Of a stretch of DNA of 64,000 nt, positions 35,832-48,975 are shown in pieces. The stretch covers positions 27,897,387 through 27,961,386 of the forward strand of contig OU612069.1 in assembly GCA_914767715.1 (NCBI GenBank), read 5' to 3'. How positions within the stretch are numbered: the first letter of the stretch is position 1; every line of letters starts with the position of its first letter. A model generated the notes under the pieces. That model searched no databases, was not told the origin of the DNA, and saw only the letters and a list, made by a program, of their open reading frames with translations. The DNA comes from Membranipora membranacea. Lineage: Eukaryota; Bryozoa; Gymnolaemata; Cheilostomatida; Membraniporidae. The translations under genes and the position numbers were made by a program.

Positions 35832-37866
35832 TTTTTTTCCGGTTTCTGTTTGTGTTTATTTGTAATAAAAGGTTCTTCCAAAAGTAAATGATGACAGCGG
35901 AGCGATCAGGTAGTCAGAGACTAGAATGGCGACCGCCCGATTAACAGTATGACCAAGAACTATGTGGCCGAAGACAGCCCAAGGAACCCCGCCCGCCGCG
36001 CCTGCTGACTATGCACCACACCCCCACAGGGCCCTGATCAGCCGACCACGCAGACCAAGGGGCTCACAAACCCTTTCACCAGCAAGGTACCTGTTGAGCA
36101 GGTTTACACCTGTCGTCAACAGGGACCTTGCCCCCTGCAGTTTTTGGCTCTTTGAGGGACAACTCCAAGTTTACTCCTTGTGAAACTAACATTTGGTGAG
36201 CTCACAACGATCTCACAATTTGCAATTCTTTTTGAATATAATATTAAAATGCGATATTTAAATAGCATTTGCACCGGTGTAATTTTAAGATGCTCAAAGA
36301 AAGAAGTTACATTTCCTCGTTGATGAATTTTTAAAATGACACGGAGTGCTGATTTTTGTAAAAGTAAAATTTGGTTTATCTCAGCTGCATGGCCTCAGAA
36401 CTTGATGCCGTAAATTAGGTGTGGGTAAAAAAATGTGTAGTATAAATTTATCATCATTGGAATATCTAAATATGATCTTATAGAACGCATGAGCAACAGT
36501 ATAAAATTGAGCTTTTTACAAATTTGTACAATATGAGGTTTAAAAGTTATGTTACTGTCAAGCTCAATCCCTAAGCATTTTGTATTTAATTTATTACCAA
36601 GCTGGTTTCCACCAATATTTAAAATGGAGTTTTAATCAGTTTATTTGGAGCTTTAAAAATGACCTGGAAAGTTTTAGAGTAATTCAAAATGAGCTTGTTT
36701 GCAATACACCGAGTTTCTACTTTGTGCAGATTTTCTTGCACTAAATGGGAATCTGTTGAAAAAATGTTTGCGTCATCTGCAAATAAATTATATTCAAGGT
36801 CAGGAGCTGCTTTTATAAGATCATTAATAAATATAAGAAATAAGATAGGGCCTAGAACTGAGCCTTGAGGTACCCCAATTTTAATCGGCAGCCATGATGA
36901 ACTGTGCGAATCCAGCTTCACATACTGGTACCTCTCGGATAAATATGTTTTTACAAGGTTACAAGCATCAGGGGTGAAATTATAGTAAGGTAGTTTTGCG
37001 ATTAAAATTTCATGGTCTATGGTGTCAAAAGCTTTACTAAAATCTAGAAATATTCCTTGGGTTATGGTACTATTGTTAAAATTCTTATAGAGTTTCTCCA
37101 TTAAGCGTGAAATAGCTAATGAAGTGTTGCGGTTTTCCCGGAAACCAAACTGGCTGTCGCTAAAAATATTGTTATTTTGAAAGTGGAAACACAGCTGTGA
37201 TGCTAAAGTCTTTTCTACAAGTTTGGATAATGCTGTTAAAATTGAAATCGGCCTATAGTTATTAGTGTCTGACTTAGATCCTTTTTTGTGAAATGGTGTT
37301 ACACGGGCAATCTTTTGGCTATCCGGGAATTTCGAGGTGCGCACTATTAAGTTAATCATTTGGGTTAAGATCGGTGAAAGTGTGGTTGTATTTTCTTTTA
37401 TAAGGCTGATGGGTATTCCATCATAGCCCGTAGCTTTCCTTTCCGATGAACAGTTGATTACAGACTCAGTTATCTTATTACAAATCTCTAAAAAGTCAAA
37501 TGCTGGCAAATTATTGTCATTTATTAAATATGAGCTATAGCTGATTGTTGGAGTTGGGAGATCACCAGCTAAAGCTTTCCCAACAGTAATTTTTGTACCC
37601 TGAGATTCTATGTACTGTGGTGGAGTATTTGCTTTCGAATCCCTATGTAAGATTTTATTTATAAAATTCCATTTTTCATTTTGGTTGGATTTACAATTTT
37701 CAAATTCAGATTTATAGAACTCCTTCTTAGCACTTTTGATTGCCATTGTCACAGAATTACGAAACTTTATATATTTATCCAGAGCCACCTTGTTAAATGG
37801 CTCTTCTTGCGTTTGCTTACAAAATTTTAAGCGTTCCTCCATCAGTTTGTGAATTTTATTAGTCAT
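35832..37866 (-). mobile_element. 5'-truncated non-LTR retrotransposon (LINE), present only in copy 2
   Basis: The minus-strand frame 37866 to 36619 encodes 415 residues of reverse transcriptase: NNYRPISILTALSKLVEK, QFGFRENRNTSLAI, motif A GIFLDFSKAFDTIDHEIL, motif B KIGVPQGSVLGPILFL and the catalytic box NLFADDANIF. After a frameshift at about 36617 the thumb/connection region continues (LNTKCLGIELDSNITFKPHI) down to about 36410, and a further C-terminal piece (QKSALRVILKIHQRGNVTSF) reaches about 36200. The 3' end has eight A residues (seen as GGTTTTTTTTCC at 35829-35840). The copy lacks its endonuclease region, as usual for 5'-truncated insertions. Copy 1 has the uninterrupted site (near 14424), so insertion came after the duplication. 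Type: jockey/CR1/L2-like, not resolved. Confidence 0.85.
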
Positions 37867-38225
37867 CCAGGTTAATACATATCAATCTTTAAACTTTAAA
37901 TGAAAGTTTATGATAGGTATAATAAAGAATTAGTGAATAACATCTTTGGCAGAGTCTGAATTTCAATTACCAGAAAAAATTTAAATTCAGCAAGTCTAGC
38001 CCAAGACCCCAACATTGGTGTTGATGCATTTATTTTGGTCCATGTAATTATGCATGTAGCTAGTCTTAGAGCTCAGATGTGGATCATGATTTCAAGTGGA
38101 TCTATGAACTTGTAACACCATTCTGTAGGGAAAGTTAAATGTTAATAATCAAGTAAATTTCACCATTTGTATTGACAAACACAAATGGTATTACACTTGT
38201 ATTTATTTGTGTTTGAACATCACAG
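37867..38225. other. Duplicated non-coding flank
   Basis: Matches 14427-14774 closely, including AGCCCAAGACCCCAACATTG. No gene is seen. Confidence 0.75.
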
Positions 38226-38460
38226 GTACCCCTGCATGGAAAGAAGTCTTTGATGGGAACGAGTTTCTGGAGAAAGTCAAACCTACCACAAAGCCAGATG
38301 CCACTGTCGAAAGGGGCCTCCCTGAGAGCATTGACCCTGATACACTACGCACATTCAAACTAGATCCAAAGAGGACTCTCCTCTCGAGGATGTTAACTTG
38401 AAAATTAAGGAAGCAGCGGCAAGTGTGCAGTCTGCAATGTTGTTCGATGAATTACATTCC
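38226..38460 (+). CDS. Unrecognised exon conserved in both copies (copy 2)
   Basis: Reads FDGNEFLEKVKPTTKPDATV then GLPESIDPDTLRTFKLDPKR, and with a one-base frame change KIKEAAASVQSAMLFDELHS before a stop. Copy 1 lost 28 or so bases of the second half. No family recognised. A Lys/Glu-rich ending suggests a helix or coiled-coil. Confidence 0.4.
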
Positions 38461-40884
38461 TATTTATGATAATGTATTATGATATGTTTGACAGAAGATA
38501 CATGGTAACAACCCATAAACCGTACCGCCAACATCTTGTCTTATCAAGATAGGTCTTGTAAGACATTGTAAATCTGTGCTGTACATATGTACCGTATGCA
38601 GTTTTGAATTGACATTGCTTAATATACTTGCAGAGGGGCGTTACAATTGGGGTTTTGATCCCCCTGTGTGGTGGCCTACCTGCTATCCATTTGTTAGTCC
38701 AAAAAAACCACTTAAGTCACATTCCTGTTATTACCTTACACTATTCCATTCATAATGAATACATATGTGACAGTGGTTTGGTCTTGTTGGGCAATGTACA
38801 TACTCTGTTGTGTTAGATTCTTAGGTCTTATCAATGGTTGTGAATCTCGGCTCTCATAACTGATGATTAGGTGGCAGGGATGGTCATATATCAATGGATT
38901 CGTCTTCAGCATCTACCTCATAGTGTTTGCACATACTATTGCTTTGCTCTGTAGATTCTCTAGAGGGCGGAACAATATTCCGTCATAGTACTCAGACGCA
39001 GTCAAAATGCATCAAAGCGTACTACATTCATGAGGTGAGAATGTGTTGTTCTAAGTTGCAAGCAACACCTATCGCGCTTTCCAGACATATAGGGCCCATC
39101 GTTTGAAAGATTTCACCTGCGGAACATTCTGTTGCGTTATCTAAAGACTATGAACAAGCATCTTAATAAACATTTACCACATTTGACTTAACTTGAATAA
39201 TAGTTTTTTTTCCCTTTTGTTTTTGTGCTTGAATCTCAAAGGCTCAGTTGAATATATATAATATATATATATAACAATTTATTTTGTCAGTCACGTAAGT
39301 CTAAAATTATTATTATTGTTATTATTATTAATATTGTATATTTTTAGGGACTCCAGATAAATATTTAATTTTGGTGCAACGAGATAACTCATTATTTTTA
39401 CATCGCATTTATGTATCAACCTCCTGTTCAGTTGAAAAACTATATATTATTCTTCACAGTTCAAGAGATTTCTTTGCCCATATTGGCCCATATTGTAAGG
39501 TTTTTACACCAAATACAGAAATATGCATTTTAACGCTCCGTATGACTAATACACTTTTGAAGAATCCATCAGCCCCTATTGATAGGTGTTACAACCTACG
39601 CCTTTGATGATCAATCCAGTAAATGAGTTTTTTTTAGGGAGAAAACGTGGAAGTTTTCATGGGTCTTATAGTTCTGACAATCGTTTTGGAAGTTCTCTAA
39701 AAAGGAACATCTTGTGATAAAGATTGACTATGCTAAGGGTTAGCGCCCGGGCCGAACCAGCACATATCCATAGTTTTATCAGGTGTCTGATAAATGACAG
39801 CAAGTCAAATAGGTTGAGCAATCACTGAAAATCCTAGATGTTAGCGCTTGACAGATGTTGTGATTGTGGAAAGGCATGAAAATCATACAGGTTATGATTG
39901 ACGAACAATAATTCTCAGGTTAGTGTTGACGTCAATATGCATTTGTCAAGAATATTAATTATGCTCAATACCAATCAAGTGTCATGCTGCGTCAGAGTTC
40001 CACAGTTATTGTTTCCAAGCCTCTAGTCTAGTCTTATTTAATATGTTATCAAGTTGCACCCTAAGTGTTTAATACTTCATTGCTCTGGTAACGCTGGGTA
40101 GTGCTAAAGCTTCTCATAGCCCTTTGCATAATCTCCATGTCATGGTAACATGATTCAGACTTCAGACATCATCAGGTCCGCACTTAGAAAGATGAGAGGC
40201 AACAATGTCGATGGTGCCCTATAACAGATAATGATATTGAAGGACCCAACTACCGCTGCCAACAGCACAGGAGTAATCTCAGCTCACCATGAGGACAAGA
40301 TGTTTATATGTGTGCATGGTGGCTTCTCTTTAGAAGTATGTAATCTATGTGAGGTGCTTAGCGTATTCCCACTCATGCACTCTATACTACATATAGAATT
40401 GCCTTCCTCAACTTTTGTTAAATTTCTTACCCATGTTATGTGCGTCAAGGGCGGGGATGGTAAGTCCTACAAACTGAGTAAAACTCAACATAATTATGCT
40501 TATAAGCAAGTATGAGCATTAAATTCTGTGTAATTTCTATGTAATCTTTTAAAATTTTCTGCCATTATATTCCTTTTACCTAATCGCTTTGCCCGTCTCA
40601 TTGTCATTTTGCATACTTTTCTCATATTACTTATATGGACCTATTCCTAAGATTTTTTTTTTGTTTTACCCGAAATCTTCTCCTTCTTATTACCCTTTTG
40701 CTTACTTTGGGATTGTATACACTTTATTTTATTGTTTTGTCATGTTTCATTATGTTTTTACTCTCAGTTTTTATATTACTCTTATTACTCATTCAGTTTT
40801 CTCATATTAGATCATTCTCTGCTGCTGAATTTCATATCAGCACATCAGGACTGAGACATCACACCACTGGCATAACCTTATTTA
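38461..40884. other. Duplicated, then copy-2-specific non-coding sequence
   Basis: Homology with copy 1 runs to about 39420, then copy 2 has a unique stretch of roughly 1.4 kb with a T/C-rich patch (40560-40810). A frame at 40231-40515 has no motif. A short TA repeat lies at 39251-39273. Confidence 0.6.
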
Positions 40885-43800
40885 AAGAAGAGCTCTTCTC
40901 CAAGGGAAGGAGGAGGAGCTGGAAAAGTAAAAAGATGAAAAGTAATCCTCAGTATGCTATCAACCAGCTTAAAGCTGCAGTATGTAAGGCCGAAGATGTT
41001 TTTTGCACCTAGGTGTAACAACTTCCTGGTATCATAAATATAACTTTTATGCATTGGGAGTCCCTGTCACATTTGGCTCCAGTGCATGGCATGGCATGGC
41101 AGCTGCTGTGCCAAACGCACAGGTAGAGCTTTTCATCTGTAGCTAGTTGCTTAGAAAGCTAATGTTAATTCTCATTTGAATAAACTTTTACTTTTGAACA
41201 ACTTGTTTGTTTCAACTTTGCTTTGAAAAATGTATTTTGAAATGCATACAAAAAGGCTATCCTTCAACTGGCTGAAACCTGCAGGGATCAAACTTGTGAA
41301 GGCCGCCCAATGGGTAAAATGTGTTTGCGATATTTGCAAGAATATTGCATCAGTTGTACGTGGAATCATGGCATTAATGCAGCAGACCAACCACACAGTA
41401 CCAGATGTGCTCTTTGGAAGGTTGTCGAGCTAGTGAAGCAGATAGTCTGCAACATCGACAGCCAACACACTGCTTTCAGAGAAAGTGGGGCGTCAATAAG
41501 CCAGAAATGGTTCATTCAATCTTCGCATCTTGGTATGGTAACGATGACTGGGGAAGGGTAAGATGCTTCAGAGGGGGAAATTGAGTAGAATACAATGGTC
41601 AAAGGTCAAGACACATGAGATGTACGGCCAGGTATACAGTAGGCAGCAGGCCTATGAAGAACTTCTACAAATATTATGAGAGATCTCCTCACTTCAAACA
41701 TTGAGGCCGATTCCAATAGCCTGGCTGATTTGAGGGACACTATAAACCAGATTGTAAATCTCGCACGAATGCCATCAAGGTTTACTGAGAGCATATATGG
41801 TCTAAAACTATCAACTAATATACATAGGATCCATACCAATCATATAATGCAACATCTAATCCCGATCATACTGGAGAAATTAAAAACTGCATGACTGTGT
41901 GACCAACACTCACATCTTATCAGATAATGACAAGCGTGGTATACATTATGTCGCTGGAATTATTATTAGAAGTGTCTGACATGTACCCCAGGTTAAAAAA
42001 ATCTGAGTACTGATGAGCTGGAAGGACATGTTGTCGATGACAGTGCTATGGCTAGTAAAGACCACTAGGAACGGTTCTGAGATTTCTGGGAGCTACCTCA
42101 AAGCAAGATGCATCATTATGAGTATGTTTAAGCTTTTGGACAGCATTAATATATAAACCTACCAACATTTCACTCAACTTAAAACTAGTGTACTCTCAAA
42201 ATCTAATACAATGTAGAGTTAATGCTCATTACTTCTGTCTATTTTTCAGGTATGATGAGAACATGGCCAGCATGTTATGCTGATGGGAACATCGAAACAG
42301 GCGATGTAGAAAATGTGGTAAGCACTAAATCAAATTTAGGCGGTGCTGAATGCAACTCAGGTTAACTAAATAAAAAATGTTGTGCATAATTTATTCTTAT
42401 ATTTAATTTTATCTTTTTATTCAAACATTGATCTCCCTACTTTATGGATATGGAGAAGTTTTGTGTCAAAATCTATCTTGGAGAAGTTGTGTCTTTGATA
42501 TTGATCTTGCTTGATATTGTGGCAAAAATGCGTTGTAAACCTGGACTGATGTTGACTGTTGCGAAAAAAAAAAGTACGTTCGTGTTTATTTTCAACATCA
42601 GTTCTGATTTTATTTTCAGTGCATCAGGGTTGCTGTTTGTATAAAATATGCATCAATAGTAGTGGATTATCTGCTGCTGTTTCTGATATTAGCAGTTGAG
42701 CATCAGAACAGAAACATCAAACAACTGGCATTATCCTATTTTAGGTACAGCTCTTCATAAAGGGAAGGAGGAGAAGCTGGAGAAGAGACGAATTGAGAGA
42801 GCTAACATGTAAAGGAATCCTCAGTATGCTATAGACCAGCTAAAAGCTGCAGTATATGTATGACCGCAAATGTTTTTTGCACCTAGGTTTACCAATGTCC
42901 TAGTACCTTGAAATAACTTTTATGGTTTGATTGCATTCACCACAATGCACAAGGAAGCTTTTGTGCCAAATGCACAGTGGTAGGGCTAGATATGCTTAAG
43001 TTTTTCATCTGTAACTAATTGCTTAAAAAGTAAATTTTAATTCTAGTTCGATTAAATTTTGACTAAGTTCAATCGGCTGAAACATGAAGTGATCAAACTT
43101 GTGTAGGCGGCCCAATGGGTACAGTGTGTTTACGATATTTGCAAGAATGTTGCATCAGTTATACATGGAATCATAGCATCAATACGGCAGACCGACCGCA
43201 CAATACTAGATGTGCTCTTTGAAAAGTTGTACGAGCTAGTGAAGCAGACAGTCTGCAACATCAACAGCCGTCACAGCCTTCAGAGAAAGTGTGGTGCCAG
43301 ATATGGTTCATTCAATCTTCGCAGCTTGGTTGGGTGACACTGACGGGAAAGGGTATGATGCTTCAGAGATATGGAGTAGTAAACAATGGTCAAAGTTCAT
43401 GACACATGAGGAAGTACCCCCAGGTATACAGTAGGCGGCGGGCCTATTAGGAACTCCGACGAATTCTCTCATTGTACCCCTATCATCTATACAATGCTGT
43501 CAACCCGCCTGGAACAGTCCGTAATGGAACCTACATCACCATGACTCTACACAACGGCATTCATTATGTTGTGTATCCTACTGGTAAGGTCATCCCATTT
43601 AAACGCCTGCTCCACATGTGGAAGTTCCTTGTGAAGTCGGTATTATTTGTATTTGATTCTAACTATCAGGCGGCCCACCATGAGGCTATTGGGATATTTT
43701 TTTAAATACTACGGTCTGATCATGCCCGAAAAGATGCTAACACCTCATTTCACTATTTTATCATTTATCAATATTTCATTTTTATAGTCAATGTGTTAAT

Positions 43801-44471
43801 CTTCCTTATATTATATTGTTATCTTATGCTGTACATTAAACAGAACTTTTTTGTCTTAAATTTCCTGAATTCAACTGAGCTATGGTAGCCAACACTGAAA
43901 AAATATGTCCCTCGATGCAATACCCGGACGCCGAAGAACTACGAATAATTTTGTGTCCAACTGTGAAAGGATGAAAAAAAATTGATATAAGCTTGATGAA
44001 ATTGCTATGGCCATTGACAAAGCATGTTCTGGCACAAACCAAAAGGTGGCCACAAATGAACTAGCATGATACAGGATCGAAAGCAACGCCTCAAGATGTT
44101 TAAACTTATGAAAGTGACTACCCTGAAGATGAGATAATCTTCAGATGCTACAACCAAATTGCTGACCACCCGATATGCTTCATATCAGATGAACCTCATC
44201 TAGTCAAGACCACTAGGAACTTTTCTGAGAACTCTGGAAGCCACCTCAAGTCAAGATGCATTATGGTGAGTATGTTTAATCTGATATGATGAGAAAATGT
44301 GATGCTGATTTGAACATCAATACTGCCAAATGTAGAAAATGTGGTAAGTGCAAGTTTTCGCAGTGCAGAATCTTAGGTACAGCTCATCATAAAGGGAAGG
44401 AGGAGAAGCTGGAGAAGAGACAAATTGAGGGAGCTGATATGAAACGGAATCCTCAATATGCTATGTTGTAG
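40885..44471 (+). pseudogene. Tandem block of degenerate P-like transposase units (copy 2)
   Basis: The Lys/Glu-rich piece (GGAAGGAGGAG landmark) occurs near 40905, 42765 and 44395, and the IKLVKAAQWV piece near 41285 and 43090, giving a period of about 1.8 kb. Other pieces are: LRDTINQIVNLARMPSRFTE (41730), the zinc-ribbon remnant (42250-42320), LRRILSLYPYHLYNAVNPPG then NGTYITMTLHNGIHYVVYPT (43450-43640) and ISDEPHLVKTTRNFSENSGS (44190-44250). It is collinear with 16258-20160 but has one extra unit on the left and lacks the 830-bp segment. All frames are broken. Confidence 0.58.
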
Positions 44472-44501
44472 CGAGTGTTCTTCGATGGTGGTCCAACAAT
44501 T

Positions 44502-44515
44502 TGTGCCTCCGTTAC
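44502..44515 (+). repeat. TGTGCCTCCGTTAC motif, 5' copy (copy 2)
   Basis: Exact copy matching 20193-20206, about 240 bp upstream of the transposase-like start. Confidence 0.8.
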
Positions 44516-44750
44516 CATTCTGATGATTGTCCACGTATGGGCTGTTGTTTTTAATTAGGGTTTAATTTGTTATGAAACAGTTGCACCACATGTTGATATA
44601 ATGTTCCTGGTCCACTTCAAAATATTTCCTGTGCTGTTTCATTACATTAATTATTGTACATGTATGCAATGCAATGTATGACATGCCGTCATGACACAAA
44701 GTAATTTCACAACGTCTTGTTAGTGCGTACGTGTTATTGAGCCAAGCAGC

Positions 44751-47060
44751 ATGGATAAGACTAATGCTCAGAAACAAAAAGAGTACAGGGATTGCAAAAG
44801 ACTGCAGCTAGGCAAAGAAGAATATGATAAAAAAGAGGCAGATCGCAAGCGCGCACAATGGCATAAAGACTTTGAGAAGTCAAGAACACAGCATCGGCAA
44901 AGGATGAAAAGACAACGTAGCACCCAGCGTGACGAATCTCCTGCTGAAGATATAGCTGATGTTGAGAGAATTGATACCCTGCAGGCTACTCGATCACCTC
45001 ACAGCTACACCCGGATATCCAGTCTCAGTCGAGCAATATCGAGAGTGAAAAACCGACTGCCAAAGTCTCCTCGCAAGAAGAAAGCTGTGATCAAAGCGCT
45101 GACCACCTCTTTTGCTGACATACCACCAACCTGCTCTAGCTGCAAGCCCAAGCACTCCCAGAGAAAGGGACCGACAGCCATATCTAAAGAAGTTGAAGCC
45201 AGGATGAGAGAGTTTTATTTATGCCAAGACGTTTCATGGACATCACCTGGCTTGAAAGATTTCAAGACCCTGACGATCGACGGTGCTAAGGTAGGCAATA
45301 GTATTGATCCCTTATCATCGATAAATGCGAAACAAACGCCATTATTTCGCATTTATGTGGCTTATTTATTTGGAGCATCAATTCACTATGGCCTTAAGGT
45401 GTTTGCGGGGGAAATTACTATTATAATAGTAATATAAATTTCCACCTATATTTCAATTTAGGTGAAAAAACAAAAGCGATATCTGCTGCTGACTTTGAAA
45501 GAGCTGTTCCAGGTGTACCAAGAAGAATATCCTGATGATAAAGTGCAACTATCGAAGTTCAAGGAGTCACGACCACCATTTGTCTTGTTTTCCAACAATA
45601 TTCCCCACAATGTCTGTATCTGTGAAATTCACACTTATTTCGAGAATGTTTTGTCTTCTGTTTCTAAGCTGAATGTTGATGAGTTTTTAGCAGAAGCCTG
45701 CTGTATAATGGCTAGTGAAGCATGTATGCCTGACGCCTGCAATAAGTTTGTGTCTGATGGCATAAGTTATCTCGATAAACTGCAGCTCAAGGCAGAAGAT
45801 GTGAACCGTGAAATCCGCTGGAGACTGTGGGAGAAGACCTGTACAGAAGGAGTACAAAGGCCCCATTAATGAAGCGGTGGAAAAGCTGGCCAGTCTGTTC
45901 CAGGAAGTTAAGAGGCACCATTTCATAGCCCTCTACCTGGTCAGATGGTTCTACAGATAGATTTTAGCGAGAATGCCTCTTTGGTGCCACAAGATGAGAT
46001 TCAGAGCTCCCACTGGAATCACAACCAGGTTAGGGTCTTCACCGCTATAGCATGGACCAAAGATCATACCATCAGCTATGCTGTCATATCTGATATGAGA
46101 GATCATGATAAGGTTGCAGCAGAAAAGTTCATCGACACCATCATCGATGACGTGAAATCGAAGTGACAGATAAACGAGGTCCACATCTTTAGTGATGGGG
46201 CCACTCAGCATTTTAAGTCTAGGTTCATGATGGCCTATCTCTCGTGAATACCACATAGAAAGGATGCCAGCGCCACATGGCATTTCTTTGCCACATCCCA
46301 TGGGAAGGGGGCAGTGGATGGAATTGGTGGTAATGTCAAGCGGAAGGTCAGGAAAGAAATTCTGAGCAGGCGTGTTATTGTCAATACAGCCGCTGAGTTT
46401 GCTGTGGTGGCAAGAAACACATCAAATAAGACCATCATCATATTCACCACGGAAGAAGATATAAGAAATCAGGAGCATATGTATAAAGATCTATGGAAAG
46501 ATCCCAAGTTGAAAGGAATAATGGGAATGCACTACCTGAAAGCGAGGAGCTATGGTACAGTGGAGGTCGCTTTGTATAGCCAGCAACTAACGCGCGAGAA
46601 GCATGTGATGTTTGAGCTCAGTGCAGAAGAGCAGGATGCCATCAACGTTCCAGAGAGACAAGATCAGATAGTGCTGCCGCATGATGTTGAACTGGCGATC
46701 AATGGGGAAGATATGGATGCAACTAATAGGCCTGCTCATACCTCACGTGACATCCGGAGAGGTGAGCTTGTGGCAGTAGCATATGAAGAGGACTGGTTCA
46801 TCAGCGAGGTGGCACGTATAGTGGACGAAAATGAGTTTGGAATCAGCTCGATGACTAAGACAGGAAAGTCCTTCAAGTGGCCTGCTAAGAAATAAGTCGA
46901 CATCACACACAGAAACTTAATCTTGAAGGTTGTCCCACGACTCACCCCATCATCCAACCTGAGATACTCAGAGATTGACAATATTGATGATATTGTTGCT
47001 GAGTACAGCAGATATTGCGACAAGTATTTTTAGATGGCTGGTGAATGGGTTGTACCGTGG
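44751..47060 (+). pseudogene. DDE-type transposase-like gene of unassigned family (copy 2)
   Basis: Exon 1 is 44751-45290 (MDKTNAQKQKEYRDCKRLQL), intron 45291-45461, exon 2 from 45462. This copy keeps the stretch missing from copy 1 (SENASLVPQDEIQSSHWNHN near 45965), but has its own deletion near 45915-45930, upstream of it. It shares the TGA after DDVKSK (near 46164) with copy 1. A copy-specific TAA at 46893-46895 replaces a glutamine codon near the C-terminal VDITH. DGIGGNVKRKVRK (46314 onward) and the VAVAYEEDWFISEV domain are intact between stops. Family and role are as for copy 1. Confidence 0.62.
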
Positions 47061-47385
47061 AACATGACAATCGAATGGAAATCAGTAACTTCATGATATC
47101 CATGAAACTAGTGTTCAATGTTATATTATTTTGTATTTCCAAATACATGAATTAGTTTTATGCAAAAAACCTTAATGAATATCCTTTCCCATCAAAAATG
47201 ATGACTTGAATACGCTCATAAGTGAGTGTGTCTGGTTTTGGGAGTCGTGCCCCTAAATCAACCAAGGAAGACCATTGAATAACCTGAAAACTATCTGGAA
47301 CACATGTGTCTTGGCAGATAATGAATAACCATTAAAAAAAGCAAGAAAAGTAAGCTAACTCCATCAAATAACAGCATTGCGCTTT

Positions 47386-47779
47386 TGTGCCTCCGTTACC
47401 ATGTGCCTCTGTTACTATTACCTGTGAACCAAGACTGGGTGCTGATCGCAATCAATGCTCTGGATTGAGTTGAGCCTTCTTTTGTATGTTTTGGGAATGT
47501 TGATTTATGAAAAGGTTAGCAAAACCTTTCCATTGAAGGTTGAGCACAGGGGATTGCGCGGCTATGTACCAAACATTAAAATAAAGGTGCTAATTTTTTG
47601 TGCCTCCGTTACTTCCCACCTTATCTGGCGTGGCATCGTCATTGTCAAGTGAGTTAAACATTTTTTGTCCTAATACGTTCTCTAGCAATTTTGGGACTTT
47701 TGCAAAGCTAAACTATGGCTGTTTGAGTTTACTATTCCTGCACAGTGCAAGAGAAAGAGTGAGAACGTGCCTCCGTTAC
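47386..47779 (+). repeat. GTGCCTCCGTTAC motif cluster (copy 2)
   Basis: Copies start at 47386, 47402 (one base changed, CTCTG), 47599 and a core at 47767. Arrangement is as in copy 1. Confidence 0.8.
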
Positions 47780-47895
47780 AGTACGGCCTTGCCCAGCACC
47801 AGAACAAAGGGCTGTAATAATGAAGAAGAGAATAAGGCAGTTATAATAGGGGTGGAAGAGAAGGTAAAATAAACTCAAAGGGTCGGCATTGATAT

Positions 47896-48090
47896 TTGAT
47901 GACAAACACCATAATTTCAGCTGAGTGCAGGCTAAAGATTTCTCTTTACATTCTGGCATGTTGTGTTCTACACAACTTCTTAAGATCGCAGAGATGTGTA
48001 AATTACTGTCCGCCTGGGTTTGCTGACAACGATGATACGCATGAAAACTTGTTCAGGGAGCTTGGAGAAACGAAGGCCAAGGGCAGGTGA
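47896..48090 (+). pseudogene. PIF/Harbinger transposase C-terminal remnant (copy 2)
   Basis: Encodes IISAECRLKISLYILACCVL then HNFLRSQ, NYCPPGFADNDDTHENLFRE and a stop. It is the better-preserved of the two copies. A-CCVLHNFL and the acidic tail resemble Harbinger-type transposase C-termini. No catalytic domain remains nearby. Confidence 0.58.
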
Positions 48091-48182
48091 TGGGTGAAAT
48101 AGACCCAACTGACCACCGCGGCTTACCACATCGGCCCAGAAATTTGCTACTCTGCTTGGGCCTTTAACGATTTTTATCTCAA

Positions 48183-48408
48183 TAGGCAGTTTTCTGAGCT
48201 CTGAATTAGGCCTCAATTCGGAGTTGTCCTCTCTCCAGTTGGGTACTTTTAACCCACACCGCATAGGAAAAACGTGCTGAAAAGAGGGTTATCTTCGTAA
48301 CCACTTATAATACGATAAAAATTATTTTTGATTCAGTATCTGCAGCATTGAAAACCCTGTGAGACAACTCCGAATTGAGGCATAAATAACAGCTTAGAAA
48401 ACTGTCTA
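48183..48408. mobile_element. Short foldback element, same family as 843-1357
   Basis: Starts TAGGCAGTTTTCTGAGCTC and ends with GAAAACTGTCTA. The left arm is close to that of the 515-bp element, but the right arm is cut down to about 60 bp, so this is an internally deleted relative. Copy 1 of the segmental duplication has the uninterrupted site (TCTCAATAAGATTAC near 23881), so the insertion length is 226 bp and no target duplication is needed. Confidence 0.88.
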
Positions 48409-48975
48409 TAAGATTACATAGAAAAAAATTTAATTGGAATGACAAATCTTCAAAATTGTCGAGTTATCATCAATTAATATCGGTATTGGCAATGGTCCCT
48501 TATAACCACTGCTACCATCTCCTTTTAGACATGAGACCAGCCACAATGGCTTAAATTACCTTTACATCAAGTGAATAAATCATTATAGGAAACAAAAGAT
48601 ACAAAAAAAAACGTTCATCAGGGCTGGCTTCTGAACGGGAACAGCAGAATGTAGCAATGGTCAAAAAATACCAATATGGCGAGGAGTACAACATCCAGTC
48701 CATATCCTTACAAAGAAAATATCCGCATTTTAGCAGTCAATAAACGAATTCGCCGGATCGAAATTCCATGTACTAACCAGCCACTAAAAGCAGCGAAAAA
48801 ACATCAGATTTTCAAAATGGCAAAAGCGAATTCGAACAAAAAATTAAACTAACAACACATGACCAGTCGAGTACAGATCACTTCATTGAAAAAAAAATTC
48901 TGTACAACAAACCCAGTAAGCAACCTGACACAGAAAGTGCTCTTTGTTCTGGATTGTAAAAGTAAAAGTGCAATC

